From positions 4,686,001 to 4,750,000 of the forward strand of contig CM070901.1 in NCBI GenBank assembly GCA_036417435.1: a DNA stretch of 64,000 bases, given 5' to 3'. Positions 49,477-61,885 of the stretch are shown here, one piece after another. The translations under genes and the position numbers were made by a program. The number at the start of each line of letters is the position of its first letter. Position 1 is the first letter of the stretch. Source of the stretch: Inia geoffrensis. Lineage: Eukaryota; Chordata; Mammalia; Artiodactyla; Iniidae. Under the pieces are notes generated by a model. It did not search any database, was not told where the DNA came from, and worked only from the letters and a program-made list of their open reading frames with translations.

Positions 49477-51064
49477 GTGCGTATCTCACACTCCCCTCCG
49501 CGCGGAAAGACCTGCAGCCCACGCAGAGGCAGAAATGCTCTGCGTGTGCTTACGAGACAGTATCTACATACCCTTTTGATATATGGTTTTAATCTGGTTC
49601 TTGGAGTACAAAGGTGTGATTTATGGAAGGCCTTCGCGGGTGCATTAAGTCAGGTTAATTATTTTTTCTTATCAGAAGATGAGAGTTTTTTTTTTTTTTC
49701 TTTTTTCTTTTTAACTCTCCGGAGTTCATTTTAGTGCCTTCTACCATCTAACGAATTCTTAAGAGCTATTATGAGATCTTTATTATTCACTTGAGGCTTT
49801 TTCCATTGGAGCTACTTGAAAGAAATCAAGGGGCCATGATAATAGCTGCTATCCTAACCTGGTAATAGGTAGATTCATCTTTGTTGCCAAGTAGTGGTTT
49901 GGGAGTGGATTCTATAATAGTTCTGATTTGGAGGAGCTCTTCAGACTGATAATAACTTAAAAGTCAAAATAGCATTTTTTTTTAAATCACAGGTTTTATG
50001 CTACTCACTGAAATGTTTTTCTGGAAGGTCTTCATTACTGTGGTAAAGGCAGGGAGAATAGAGTTTTCTTGGGTCAGAGAAAAACATTCAGAAGTATTTT
50101 GCTAGATTTTCTAATTTTTTTCACTTTGAGCATTAAAATTTTAATATTTTTGACCTAAAAATTTTAATATAAATGTAAATATAGTTTTGAGTAATATATG
50201 AGATATTTATTAAAAACATTATTTAATATTTCATGAATTAGCTTCCTTGAAATTTGGCTAACTGATAAAAATTAGATCATATCTATGTTTTGTTCTCTGA
50301 TAGTAGAAATAAAAACCTTATTCTATAAAGTTTTAGTATTTTAGAGCAGAAGGAGCTTCAGGATTTCTCTAGGGCATCTATTTAGGGTGTAACAATGAGA
50401 AAGGTGTTGATATTTTCAGAGAAAGGTTAAATGGCCACCCCAAGGCCAAATAAGATAGTTGGAGACAGGTAATGTGAAACTGGGTCTCTTGATTCTAATT
50501 TTGGGTTATTTGCATTACTCTAGAGTTGAAAAAATACAGTTTTGAGATTTTGGAATGCAATAATGACATGCCCACTTTTCAAAAAAAACTGAAAATATAT
50601 TATTTTACACATTGAAAAACACGTTATATGCATTTGAAGGAGTAAGTGTGGAGAAATGATGTAGTTCAATCAGAGAATAAGTGCCAGTCAGTGATGCAGG
50701 TAATTATTTGCATTTTCTTAAAATGATGTTAAGAAATTCAATCTGAATTATTTGGTACTTTTTATATATTTGCTTTTCTGCTGTGCTTAACTTACCGTTG
50801 AGGTAAAATTATTCTTATTTATTCTCCTCTTCCTCCTCATCACATTTTTTTTTAACTACATTATTTTTGGTTACACTGACATTTCCTGCCTTTATTTATT
50901 AATTTCTTTTTTAGCTGTGCTACGCAGCTTTCCTCATAACTTTTTTAAGCCAGTTTTTTCAAGATTATAAAGAATATTTCTATATGGATGTTGTCCTGAA
51001 GATTAAAAAGATTGTACAAGCTATCTTGGGAGACCTAGGAGCTAAATTCGTATCAAGATTAATT

Positions 51065-51360
51065 CATGTAACATATTTATTATGCACCTACTATGTGCTT
51101 GCCACTTTCTAGGCACTGAGGATTCAGCAGTAAGCAAAACAAAGTCCAAACACTCTTGGAGCTTATATCCAACTGATAGAGAAAATGAAGACATGAATGA
51201 AGAAATAGCTGTTATGTCACATGGTACTGAGTACCAAGAGATAAGGGAGAAAGTGAATGTGAGTGTGGGGTGAAAGGTCAGAGGCAGGTTTCAGTTTTGT
51301 GTAGGGAGGTCAGGGAAGCCTTGTCTCACGAGGTGGTGTTTGAGCAGAGGTCCGAAGGAA
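51065..51360 (-). mobile_element. L2 fragment, antisense
   Basis: GCACCTACTATGTGCTTGCC, CTAGGCACTGAGGATTCAGC, TCAGGGAAGCCTTGTCTCAC and TTTGAGCAGAGGTCCGAAGG are the antisense L2 order. The adjoining L1 interrupts it. Confidence 0.7.
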
Positions 51361-51417
51361 GTGTGGGCGTGAGCGTGTAAGCTGGTCTGTGTAGGGAAAC
51401 ATTAGAAATAAATCTGA

Positions 51418-52118
51418 TGGAAAGCAGTATGGAGGTTCCTCACAATATTAAAAATAGAACGGCCATGTGGTCCAGCAATTCCACTCCTGGATTTTTATCC
51501 AAAGAAAACAAAAACACCAATTCAGAAAGATACCTGCACCCCTGTGTTCATTGCAGCCTTATTCACAATAACCAAGATATGGAAGCAGCTTAAGTGCCCA
51601 TCATAGACGAATGAATAATGAAGATGTGGTGCATATATACAATGGAATATTACTCAGCCACAGAAAGGAATAAAATCTTGCCATTTGTAATAACATGGAT
51701 GGACCTTGAGGGCATGATGCTAGGTGAAATAAGTCAGACTGAGAAAGACAAATACCATGTGACCTCACTTATGTGTGGAATCTAAGAAAACAAAGCAAAC
51801 AAATGTAACAAAACAAACAGACTTATAGATACAGAGAACAAACAGGTGGTTTCCAGTGGTGGAGGTGGGGTGGGAGGATGGGCAAAACAGGTGAAGGGGG
51901 CTGAGGCACCGACTTCCAGTGAGAAAATAAATAAGTCACAGGAATGTAATGTACAGCAGGGGGAACATACTGAATAATATTGCCATAACTCTGGCGACAG
52001 ATGGTAACTAGACTAAATAGTGCTGATTGTTTCGTATAATGTATAAAAATCCCAAATCACTGTGTTTACACCTGAAAATAATATAATATTTCAAGTCAAT
52101 TATACTTCAATTAAAAAA
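51418..52118 (+). mobile_element. L1MA-like 3' end, sense
   Basis: Sense old L1 text (ACGGCCATGTGGTCCAGCA, TATACAATGGAATATTACTC, CATGGATGGACCTTGAGGGC; short parts) ends in CTTCAATTAAAAAAGG. A diverged target repeat AGAAATAAATCTGA (51404-51417) / GGAAAGAAATCTGA (52119-52132) flanks it. Confidence 0.9.
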
Positions 52119-52194
52119 GGAAAGAAATCTGAATATATGTAAATATTTTGTAAAAACATTTTTTGATAGGTATTGTAAAATGTTGATGTTTCTT

Positions 52195-52390
52195 TTTGTT
52201 GTAATTTGTAAACACCTCTTAATGGCTAGGTAACCTCTCTTCCACTCAGTTTCTTCACATTTAAACTGGGAACATGGGAGTAATACTAGTTTTAATCTCA
52301 TATGGTTGCTTTAAAGATTAAGGATATGTGTACATGCACACACATATATGTGTATATACGAAGTGCTTAGAATTTTATCTGCATAAGGTT
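52195..52390 (+). mobile_element. MIR 3' half
   Basis: CCACTCAGTTTCTTCACATT, AACTGGGAACATGGGAGTAA, CATATGGTTGCTTTAAAGAT and GAAGTGCTTAGAA follow MIR order. Confidence 0.75.
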
Positions 52391-52531
52391 AAATGATTAT
52401 CAGCTATAAATTTATAATAATCTAGATCTGAAGTTTAGAGTAAAAATGAACATGCCTACCCTTTAACTTTGTTTGAATTAGAAAATAAATGATTTTAATA
52501 AAGCCTTGGTGTATTAGTCAGGGAGTTGTTT

Positions 52532-52611
52532 TTCTTTTTTTTTTTTGCACGAACCCGTGTCCCCTACATCGGCAGGTGGACTCTCAACCACTGCGCCACC
52601 AGGGAAGCCCC
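52532..52611 (-). mobile_element. Head-only CHR SINE with A-tail and target duplication
   Basis: Only the first ~65 bp of the SINE (tRNA-like head through box B) are present in antisense, immediately followed by the tail complement (T run 52532-52546). The flanking target repeat CAGGGAGTTGTTT is exact (52519-52531 and 52612-52624). The copy therefore either integrated already shortened at its 3' side or lost its body later by deletion. Confidence 0.9.
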
Positions 52612-55599
52612 CAGGGAGTTGTTTCTTATATTTGAGGTCAACGTAATAGCAGCTGTTTATGAAAGTTCCTGAAAACTTGGTGGTGATGTCACCTCTCAGG
52701 TAACAGCTTTGTTTTGGTTCACCATCTGGGGCAGTAGGACTGATAAAAGAAACAAAATTCAAGTTTGCTCTCATGATCTCCTCACCCTCCTTCTGTAAGG
52801 GAAGCTGCTTTCACTTGAATCTAGCTTGAAAAATTCATGTATATACACACATGCATGCTATAAATTCCACGCACAGTAATGTTTAAAGTCAAAAATTAGT
52901 ACCATAACATAAATTAGAAGTAAATATTTTTTAGGAAGCATTTAGTGGAACCTCTGCAACGACCAAGGAAGGAATAGTTAACGTATCAATGAATTGAGGT
53001 TAAGACTACTGCCAGTTAAGCTTTTTTACATCCTTATAGGATTTTATGTACCACAAAGACAATAATGTAATTAAAATTAAAGCAAGAAATTGTGTTTTAC
53101 CCGGTTTTCGCTTTTTAATCTATGGCCAAATTTTTAGTTATTGGAAGAGCATGTATAAGTTCCTCGCATTTATAATTTTGTTATAGTTTTGGGAACTTTG
53201 GATTTATACTCTGATATGAGCATAATTTTATTAGAATCATATCTGTCAACTTTATAGCTAGCCGGGGTTTTTACTGGTGATGCCCTGACGGATAATGAGC
53301 TACCCGAGTGTTCCTTCCTCAGGTATTGTGTGTAGTTAAAATTATAATTTGTAATTATCTTTATAGCGATAAACTTTACAATAAAAAAGTTCTGAGCTAT
53401 GTTAGCAAAAGCATCAAGAGTATTGTTATGTTTTAAAATTTTTTGTGGGTTTTTCCTCCTTATAGTAAAACGTATTTTGTTAGGACTCACTATTATATTT
53501 TTCCGTGTTTTGAGTTGAATGAATTGGAATGTCATCGGTTTTGTGTTTATCCTACTGATGTGTACATTACCCGGTACACATGGAAGGGTTCCTGGTAATC
53601 CTGAACAAGAATGTTGATTTTGTACATGCCGTAGGCAGGTCCTAGAGGTTTAAGCCCCAAGTGAATAGCAGACTAGCAGGACATCGGCCCAGAGTCTCAT
53701 GTATTCAAAGCAAAGGAATAAATCATGATATTACAAGGGTGTATCAGTTGACTTTTTGCTGTTTTGTGACCAGAGGTAGGGAAGGATTGCTGTTTAAAGC
53801 CGTGTCATCGGCTCTCAAGTCAGTCAGGCACGAAGCCTTGTCAGGTGCTCTGTAATTGTCCCCCAGACGTTCTCTAGCTAGTCAGCTGGGGCCGTGCGTT
53901 TCGTTTACAACACTGAGCTGGCCAGCGTCTGACAGGAGCTCTCGTCATCCTGTCAGTGATGTGTTAACTAGAGTGTATCTTTGTGGCCTGTGGAAGCAGG
54001 TACAAGAGATGCTCTCTTTAGAGCAGATGTCTGAGTGTTAGCTCCCATTTTGACCAATATTTAGTTGGTAGATATCACCCTCTTGGAGTCTGTAAGCACA
54101 TTAGTTACAGAGATGTGATTGTGTAGTCCATGTCCTGTCTGGACTGCTCAGAGCAAGCAGTGTGCTGTGAGTGCAGGAATTGTGCTAATACATTGTCGTC
54201 TCTTCCTTTGTTATAGTTACCCCCAGGCATTTAAGCATATGCTTTTCTCCCCTTCTCTCATTAATACCATCAAGGGCCTACACAAAAAGAAATCTTGTCA
54301 TCCGCAGAAAATCAGCTATTAAAATGTAGATGTTATAGGTTGAGTTAGATTGAAGGGGAATCCGCAGGATTTTAACCTCTCCATCTGGATTTTACGTATT
54401 CTTGACTTGTCTCTTAGTAGTGCCACCTATCAGCATTTAATCTAAAACCGGCAGCACAGAGAATCTTTCTGGAGATTAAGAACTGAACAGTTGGTGCGAG
54501 AACAAAGATTACCCAGATCTACTCCCTGCTTCAGATTATTGCAGTGTATTTTTCCCCCTTATGACTTTAAAGTTGCAGCAGCGTGGTGCAGTTAAAAACT
54601 ATTATCAAGACCTCTCAGGGAGAGAGAATCTAGGAACAATTTTTGGATTTTTAATTCTTCCCAAAGCCCATAGCAACCAGTTATGTCAGCCGAAACTGCA
54701 GACAGTGACTCTACTTACCATTGTGTTATTTGACTTAGATACTGCTCTTCAGAACATTGCATTTTCATTCACTGCTAAGTGGATGTGGCTGGAGCGTGGA
54801 AACGGGACTATTGAGGTTGGTCATGTGACACTTTGTGGGACGATTTGTGTGGAGGAAACTTCTAAGACGGGAAAAGCTGCAGGTGTTTGTATCTTCTAAC
54901 TCTTGAGGTGATAAGAGCTGTTTTTCATAGAAACGAGCACAGTAAAGGTTAGAACCATGATCGATATGTGTGTGTGTATGTGGGTGCAGTAAACTTAATC
55001 TTCTGAACTGTGGATATCAGAAAAGTTTTTAAAATATAATAAAATTTTCACTAATTATGGTATGAAATACGAAATGTTCATCTGATGCTGCAAATGCCAG
55101 GGTAGAAACATGTCTCTTTAACAAGTAAAAATGTGTCTCTTTGATTGCCTTTTTTGACACTAGTCTCTTTAAATGATAATAATTATGACAACAGTAAAGG
55201 TTTCTTTGTAAATTCTGAAGTTTATAAATTAGAGGATAATTTCCATTTAGGCTTTTGTCTTAAAAAAAAGAAAAGGTTTGTGTTCAGCTGTTTTCTACTA
55301 GAAATTTTTAATTTTTAAAAAAGTCTATGCCAAAATTGTAATTCCTTGGGGGAAAAGTTATCAATACATCTTAAACTCTTTCAGCTTCATGAATTTCTCT
55401 CGCTATATTGACTCTTGTCCAATCTGTACAGGAACTTGGTTTGCTATCTTTTGGCCTTCACGTAGTCCTAAGGAGAAAACATACTCCTTTCTTCCCATGG
55501 CAGGCGGTTTCTTTGTTCATTCATTGCATCACTCCTCATCTATGGCTCACCTAACTCATGCCAGACAGTGTGCTACGTACACAGGCAAGGCAACGAGGT

Positions 55600-56160
55600 C
55601 ACAGCCTCTGTATCAGTCTGGGTCCAGTCAGGAGAGAGAAACTACAGTCATGTGAACGATGCAAGTTGAATGTAAAGAATTTAAGACTGTCACGTGGGAT
55701 CGGGATAACAGGGAGGGGCTGCGGGAAGTGCCGGGAGCCGTGAAGAACCTGGCATAGTTAGGTATAAAGCAGCTACGAACCTGAGGGGAGCTGGGGACCT
55801 GTGCCCAGAGAGCCCACGGCTCTGCAGTCACTGGGAGAGGCCGCTCCTCCGGGCTGGCTCGCCGGAGGCCCCCCGCCCCCCCGGAAGCCAGCTGAGGGGA
55901 GGGTGGCACCAAGGGAGGCTTCCGGCCGCCGGGCGCTGCTGACAGTGGCGCTTTACCCACCAGGTGCAGGAGAAACCTCTGTGCCGCAGCGGCCGCGCGC
56001 CGCGGAGGCCACAGGCACCCTGCCCGGAGCTGCCGAGGTGAGCCTGGGGCCCCCGGCCCCTGCGGCCTGCAGGGCTGAGCTGCTGTCACACGGCAGCCTG
56101 GCAGCCACCCACCGTGCTTGGCGAGCTCCAAGCGGGACCGCCTGGTGAGTACACTGGGGC
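55600..56160. other. GC/CpG-rich patch, possible old repeat
   Basis: 55780-56160 is strongly GC-rich with many CpG pairs (for example GCAGCGGCCGCGCGCCGCGG near 55986) inside AT-rich intron. It is preceded by TATCAGTCTGGGTCCAGTCAGG..., a start reminiscent of a common mammalian interspersed repeat I cannot name. Open frames exist on both strands (167 codons on -, 115 on +), as expected in GC-rich DNA where stops are rare. I see no known protein motif, splice pattern or TATA box. It could be an old repeat, an orphan CpG island or an alternative promoter; I favour the repeat. Confidence 0.45.
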
Positions 56161-56329
56161 CAGGACGTCAAACCCTGTCTTCCCGAAATGTCGCTTCATT
56201 GTCTTCTCCGGACAAAGCTTAGCATCGTGCCGGCTGCTAAAAGGAAAAGATATCGAAAGGGCACAGATTTATTTTCTCAGATCTGACAAAGAGGGGTAGA
56301 CTTGAGGGTGAGAGGCAGTAAATCGGTAA

Positions 56330-57800
56330 CCGGTACAGGCCACCCCTTTGGCTGCTCATCCTCCATTGACACCTTCTGAATCACTTGCACTTCCTGAACA
56401 ACAGCACAACAAAGCTCTGTGTCTGCCTAATAAGATGTAGCTGCAAGTACAGACATTTTCACCCTTTTCCCCAAATGGGAAGCAGCACAGTGCCGAGAGT
56501 CATGTGTCCACCTCTTCAATTACAATCACATTTAATTTTCTGTTAACTACTAACAACATATATGTAAGATAAAGATGAGACAGAGAAGAAAAAGTGGTCA
56601 GCAGATAAAAATAAACAGACATATGGAAGGAAAATTAAAAATATGGAAAGCTGCTACAGCCCTTGTTTATGTAACTGCTCATGAGACCATAATTGATATT
56701 TCTGACTTCCTTCTTTCATTACCTGTTCCACAGTCCCCTCACCTCAGCCAAGAGCCTCAGCTGGTTGGATTTTTTTTACCTGGTTTAATGATACAAACTT
56801 TCGTTTCCAAAAGGTCTGGATCCTCAATAGTTCTGTTTTTAGTTTTTTGTTTTTTTGTTTTTGATTGCCGTCATTTCCCGTTAACATTTACTACCAGGCA
56901 TGGAAGTACCAAGATGCATCCCAGAGAATTCCATGGTTCCAGACATAGTCCTGCCTGCCTGTTGTGTAAAAACAACCCGACTCGCTTCTGGTTATTGAGA
57001 TCAATCATTCCAGCCAGTAGATTAACCCCAATTTTTAGCCTGTTGATTCAGTGGCATTAAGGAACCCAGAAGGCCAGGTGGCAGTCACATCTTCTGGTTC
57101 AAGTGGAAGCATTCCACTGTTGGGAGGCCAGATCCCCAAACCAAAAGCGCCCTGCATGGCTGGGGCAGGAATTAGAATTTCTGCAAGTGGGCTGTTAAGA
57201 GTGATGATGAGAGGGCCAACCCCACTCCTACCCCTTGACTCCCGGTCCCATGGATTCTGGCTTTGGGAGAAACAGCGCCGCAAAACGGTTTCTGATTCAA
57301 AGCTATCCTGCATCATGTTAAACAGAGCCCCACCCTTTAAGGGTGCTCTTTCCCAACTGGCGTCATAACTGAGTCGTCCGTGAGCCATTCCACCTTTTGA
57401 TTAGGCCGGCAGCTTCTAGGTTATAAGTGTAGGCCAGGGTAGTTGAGTTCATGGACATGAGCCTCTTGCTCTATTTTGCTGTTACATGAATACCTTGATG
57501 AGATTCAGTGCTTTATGGTGTGCCGTGCTGACAGGTGTGTTATTCTGTGAGTCTGATGGTGGTGGTGCTGGCAGAAGGATTATGGCAGAGAAGACGAGTC
57601 CTTACCCAGAATATTTATTCCAGTGAGGGTGAACCTAATCAAGCCTCCTTCTTGATGGAAGAGGTTCAGTGTAATTAACCTGCCACCAGGTAGTTTACCT
57701 GATTGCCATGGGAGACGTCTTCCTAGACACGTTCTGCTACAGAACCACCTGAAGAAGGTGCCAGGCATTACTGCTGGGTACTACTGACCAGTGTCCTACA
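56330..57800 (-). mobile_element. Candidate ERVL-like internal relic, antisense
   Basis: 57035-57500 has the texture of an internal (non-LTR) part of an old ERVL/MaLR-type endogenous retrovirus read on the - strand. A 117-codon remnant frame contains SYDASWERAPLKGGALF and LGIWPP, which I associate, from memory, with that group. Neighbouring text to about 56330 and 57800 seems to belong with it but boundaries are uncertain. No LTRs, no intact gene and no catalytic motif were identified. It is a dead relic if the assignment is right. Confidence 0.4.
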
Positions 57801-58030
57801 AGAGCCAGGCCCCGGGGACGCACAGGCCCTGCAGGAGCCTGCCTCGGAGCACGCGGAACCAGGAAGCCACAGTCCCGTCCTCCTGCAGCGCGTCTCCTGT
57901 GTCCTCTGCGGCCAGAGCTCACTCTGTCCTCCGTCTGGTAAATACTTCAAGGGCCCAGATCCATTGTCGCAGATGGGTAGCAGAGAGTGAACTTGGATCT
58001 GAGAGGCACAAACTGAAGGCACAGCTTCCA
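57790..58030. other. Second GC-rich patch
   Basis: GC-rich block after the candidate retroviral relic, with text (CAGATGGGTAGCAGAGAGTG, CTGAGAGGCACAAACTG) that could be the far end of the same repeat as the 55.6-56.16 kb patch. Frames of 80-90 codons on both strands show no known motif. Confidence 0.35.
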
Positions 58031-58489
58031 TGAATCTCATATTTTGTTGTGATTTACTACGATAAAATAGTGTAATGGAAAGAGTAAAAATTAGTTAACC
58101 ACTTGAGAAGAAGAACATAGATCTTGATTTCGAAGGAGATATTTGACATTGGTAGAGTTTTCCAAACATAGAATATAGGGTATTTATTTATTTGGTATAG
58201 ATAAATATTATTATTTGCCAGGTAGTGGGAATTTCAAAGTTATTAACTTATCATTCTCTAGAATCGTAATAATAAATTATATAGTGTCAATCAAGGCCAG
58301 TTGGTGTGACTAGAATCCTGATGTGGGAAATAGAGGATGGAAGGTGGTAGATTAAAGAGTTAATCTCAATATTACGCCTGGTTCCTGGAAGGAATTTGTG
58401 TTTTGTCTAGGAAATATATACTTGTGTGTGTGTGTGTATGTGTGCGCACATAGAGTGTCAGAGAGAAGTCATGCTACAAGATATAGTTG

Positions 58490-58620
58490 GAGAGATAGCA
58501 GTGGCCAGATTGTGAAGAACCATGTTTGTTAAATGAAGGGGTTTGGATTTTATCCAACAGTTTGTGGGGAGGCAAATGAGGGACATGCTGTGACCAGTTT
58601 TGTTTTGGGGAAGAGAAGCT
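58490..58620 (-). mobile_element. L2 fragment, antisense
   Basis: GGCCAGATTGTGAAGAACC, TTTGGATTTTATCCAACAG and GGACATGCTGTGACCAG match the antisense L2 pattern. Confidence 0.55.
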
Positions 58621-59270
58621 GGTGGCATTAGAAAAAATAGAGTAGGGAAACTCTGACTGACAGGTGTCTCGTTAAAAGGCAGTCACAGTAAGTAGAAAAA
58701 GAGACGACCAGCTCCTGAGCTAACCGTGACCATGAAAGGTAGATGGAGTTGGGTTTTAGAAACACAGCTAATAAGGAAATGTCTGTTGGATGCAGAGTCT
58801 GCTTGAAAGTAGGTAAATAAGAGGGAGGAGTTTACAATGACACACAAAGGACACATATTCATCAGCTGTTTCCTTAGTGTCTGATGTATAATGGGGGCAG
58901 AGCCTGATGTCATTTGCCACTAGTAAATTGTAACTCTGTAAAGTGTGTGTGTGTGTTTATGTATAGATGTATATATTTACGAGTGTTTGATATGCCTGCT
59001 AAATATACATATGTGTACGTTAAGTATATATGGGAATATTATATACAATTTTAATGATACAGCGTATAATATATATGTACAATTATTCATTCTCAGTTAA
59101 ACATCTATAATTTACAAGTAGTTCACTTGTAAGGATTCAGAAGTCCTTTGGGGCTGCTTGCGGTTGTCTGTCTTTCAGTTGCTGGTGGTCTGCCATTAGT
59201 TTTGTCCCTGGCGAGAGGTATTTTAAGTTATGATTTTCAGAGATACCTACTAGTTAAAAAAGTAGGTTCA

Positions 59271-59480
59271 GGGCTTCCCTGGTGGTGCAGTGGTTGAAAG
59301 TCCGCCTGCCGATGCAGGGGACACGGGTTCGTGCCCCGGTCCGGGAGGATCCCACATGCCGCGGAGTGGCTGGGCCCGTGAGCCGTGGCAGCTGAGCCTG
59401 CGCATCCGGAGCCTGTGCTCCGCAACGGGAGAGGCCACAGCAGTGAGAGGCCTGCGTATCGCAAAAAAAAAAAAAAAAAA
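59271..59480 (+). mobile_element. CHR-type SINE
   Basis: Full-length sense copy with an 18-base A-tail. The target repeat GTAGGTTCA is seen before (59262-59270) and after (59481-59489), extended by adjoining A bases. Confidence 0.96.
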
Positions 59481-60124
59481 GTAGGTTCAGTCAATTAGAT
59501 TTTATTTATTGGTTATTTGGAATATGTCCTCAAATATGGTAGTAGTGTGATTATATCAATAGTATCTTCTAAAATTAGAGATTTGTTTTTCAGTTCCTGA
59601 CTACTCACCCGAAAAATTGGATGACTTCATATAAGCCATTTTTTCCTTTTATCCTGAAGTTTATTATATAAAAATGAAAGAATTGAGCAAGAATGATTTC
59701 TAAGGTTCTTTCTAATTGTTAAATTTAGTGATTCTTTAACTGTACGGTTTATTTCTTAAATAAATGCTTTATTTTAAAATACATGGTTTTTATAGAATTC
59801 ACACGAACAGTCCTCTAGAATCCAGGGTCTAGAAGTCTGTGTGGAGAGAAGATAGATATTTGAGCTGTGTTAGAGTGTCAGATGCCTGAAAGTTGTGGAA
59901 AGGTAGACGGGCCTCTTCTCTAGGAAAAGCTAAACTGCTACAGAATTGGCTTGAAGATGTGAACTAGAGAGCAGTAAATTTAGTGATGGGGAAAGTCATG
60001 TGGCGGGGGGGGCGGGGGGAAGTGTTTGAAGGCGTTGACATTTATGTGCAGTGTGACAGCTATAGGAATTCAAAATTGAGGTGGGGTCAGTATGACAGGC
60101 ATGGTGCATGTTGAGGCTCACTAG

Positions 60125-60300
60125 AGTGAAAGCTCCTTGAGGGCAGAGGCTTTGTCTCCTCCGCTCATTATTCTGTCCCCAGCACCAGCAGCGTTGCCTG
60201 ACACATGTTTGGTGTCCCACATCTAGTTGTGTGATCTTGGGCAGGTTGGTTCAACTTTGCCTTGGTTTCCCCATGTGTCAAATGAGTGAAAGAATGAGTA
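60125..60300 (+). mobile_element. L2 tail and MIR core, adjoining
   Basis: AGCTCCTTGAGGGCAGAGGC...CCCCAGCACCAGCAG is L2-tail-like; GTGTGATCTTGGGCAGGTTG...GGTTTCCCCATGTGTCAAA is the MIR core. Confidence 0.7.
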
Positions 60301-61664
60301 CATGGAAGAAGCAAGCAAGCAAGAAAATATTAGAATTGTTTGGCTCGGAAGAGCTAATTAACCAGTGACCAACCGTGAGATGAGCAGAACTTTCCAAGGG
60401 ACTTGGATATGATGCAGAGAGGTCAGGATGAAGTTTAGTAATGAATCAGCAGAATTTACCATTCTAAAGGGATGGAGAAAGAGAATGAAATATAAGATGA
60501 TATTTTAGTATAAAAAAATATTGAAAAAGAAAAATGTACAGCCACATACTGTCTTTTTTCATGATATAAAATGGCTATTTCTCTAAACATTTCTTTACAG
60601 CTATCACTTAATTTGAGTGTCAGAATTTTGCTCAAGTAAGAATATCTTATAGTGGGGATAGCTTTGTAGTTTTCAAATACTGTGCTGCTACCTTTTTTGT
60701 CCTCAACCTTTAAACGTGAATGTAAATTAAATGTGTTGAAACAGATAGTTTTTTTATGCTTTCCACTGAAATTTTTTTCATTCCATGAGGAAATTTATCA
60801 CATTCATATCTGCAGTTTATTCTGTGTACCTTTAGGTATTTATAGTGCTTACATTTCTGAAGTAAACATTGATTCAGTTAAAAATCAAACGAAGTCTCTA
60901 ATCAATATTTCTTGGATTTTGTGCATAAATACATTCTTAGGGGACATAAATCTGCCCTTCAGTAATTCATATAGAGCTTTAGTTGAAGGCAGTGGGACTC
61001 CTACATTAAAATGAGGCAGAATCTGGCTAAGAGATACACAGAGACTAGAACAACAGGAGTGGCGGCGCGTCAGGATGAGATCTTTACTTGTAAAGCGTGT
61101 GAATTAGAATCGTGCTGTTTTCCTTCGTGGTCATCACACTCGATAGATCGTTTTCCTGTCATCTCCTTGGAAATCTGATAATGTGTTTTTTTCCTTCTCA
61201 AAATAGATGTCTACTGAATTGCTTAAAACATTGCTTAGTTGTATTAGTAGGCTGATCTCCTCAGTAAATATATAGTTTAAGAACAAGGAATAAGTGAGAT
61301 TTCATATCACAAAGGGAAAGAACTTTGGTTTGGCTTCCAGCTAAATATACTTGCAGATGCAGATCGAGATGATAACTGGTAGAATTTTTATCAAGTAGCT
61401 TATCTTTGTAACATTCTTCAGAGAATCTGCTCTCCTGGTTTCCTGCTGAAGGCGCAGACTGTGATGCCTGGGAAAGTTTTGTAAATTGCATCTCTATCCT
61501 AGACCCTGAATTTTTCATTTAAAGGTCAGCTGTTCTTGTCTGTCTGTTCAGTCAGAGACTCATTCTCCACTATATAATTAGAGTAAAATATTTTCAGCGA
61601 GTATATATTATTTAAAGCCTTATAATGAACGGGAATTTTGAATCTTTGTTTATCAAAAGGCAGG

Positions 61665-61885
61665 TTAACATACTGGTTATTGTACTCTGGAGCCTGCTGG
61701 CATTGGTCTCCTGGATTTGCCACTTGCCAGTTGTGTGATCTCAGGCAATTGGTGTCCTGATCTGTAAAATGGAAGTAGTGATAATACTGCCTGTTTCATA
61801 AGGTTGTTGTAGCATTAAATCTGAGTATGTCAAGTGCTGAGAATAGTGCCTGGCACAGAGCTAGCATCATATAAACGTTTGCTCT
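61665..61885 (+). mobile_element. MIR
   Basis: Clear MIR: TGCCACTTGCCAGTTGTGTG, ATCTGTAAAATGGAAGTAGT, TTCATAAGGTTGTTGTAGC and GTGCCTGGCACAGAGCTAGC in order. Confidence 0.9.

Noticed and set aside
54561..54899. 112-codon + strand frame
   Set aside because: No recognisable motif, no poly(A) or processed-pseudogene signature, no exon-like borders; within chance expectation.
55628..56131. 167-codon - strand frame and 115-codon + strand frame over the same bases
   Set aside because: Long frames on both strands are expected in GC-rich DNA with few stops; composition is Pro/Ala/Arg-rich with no motif.
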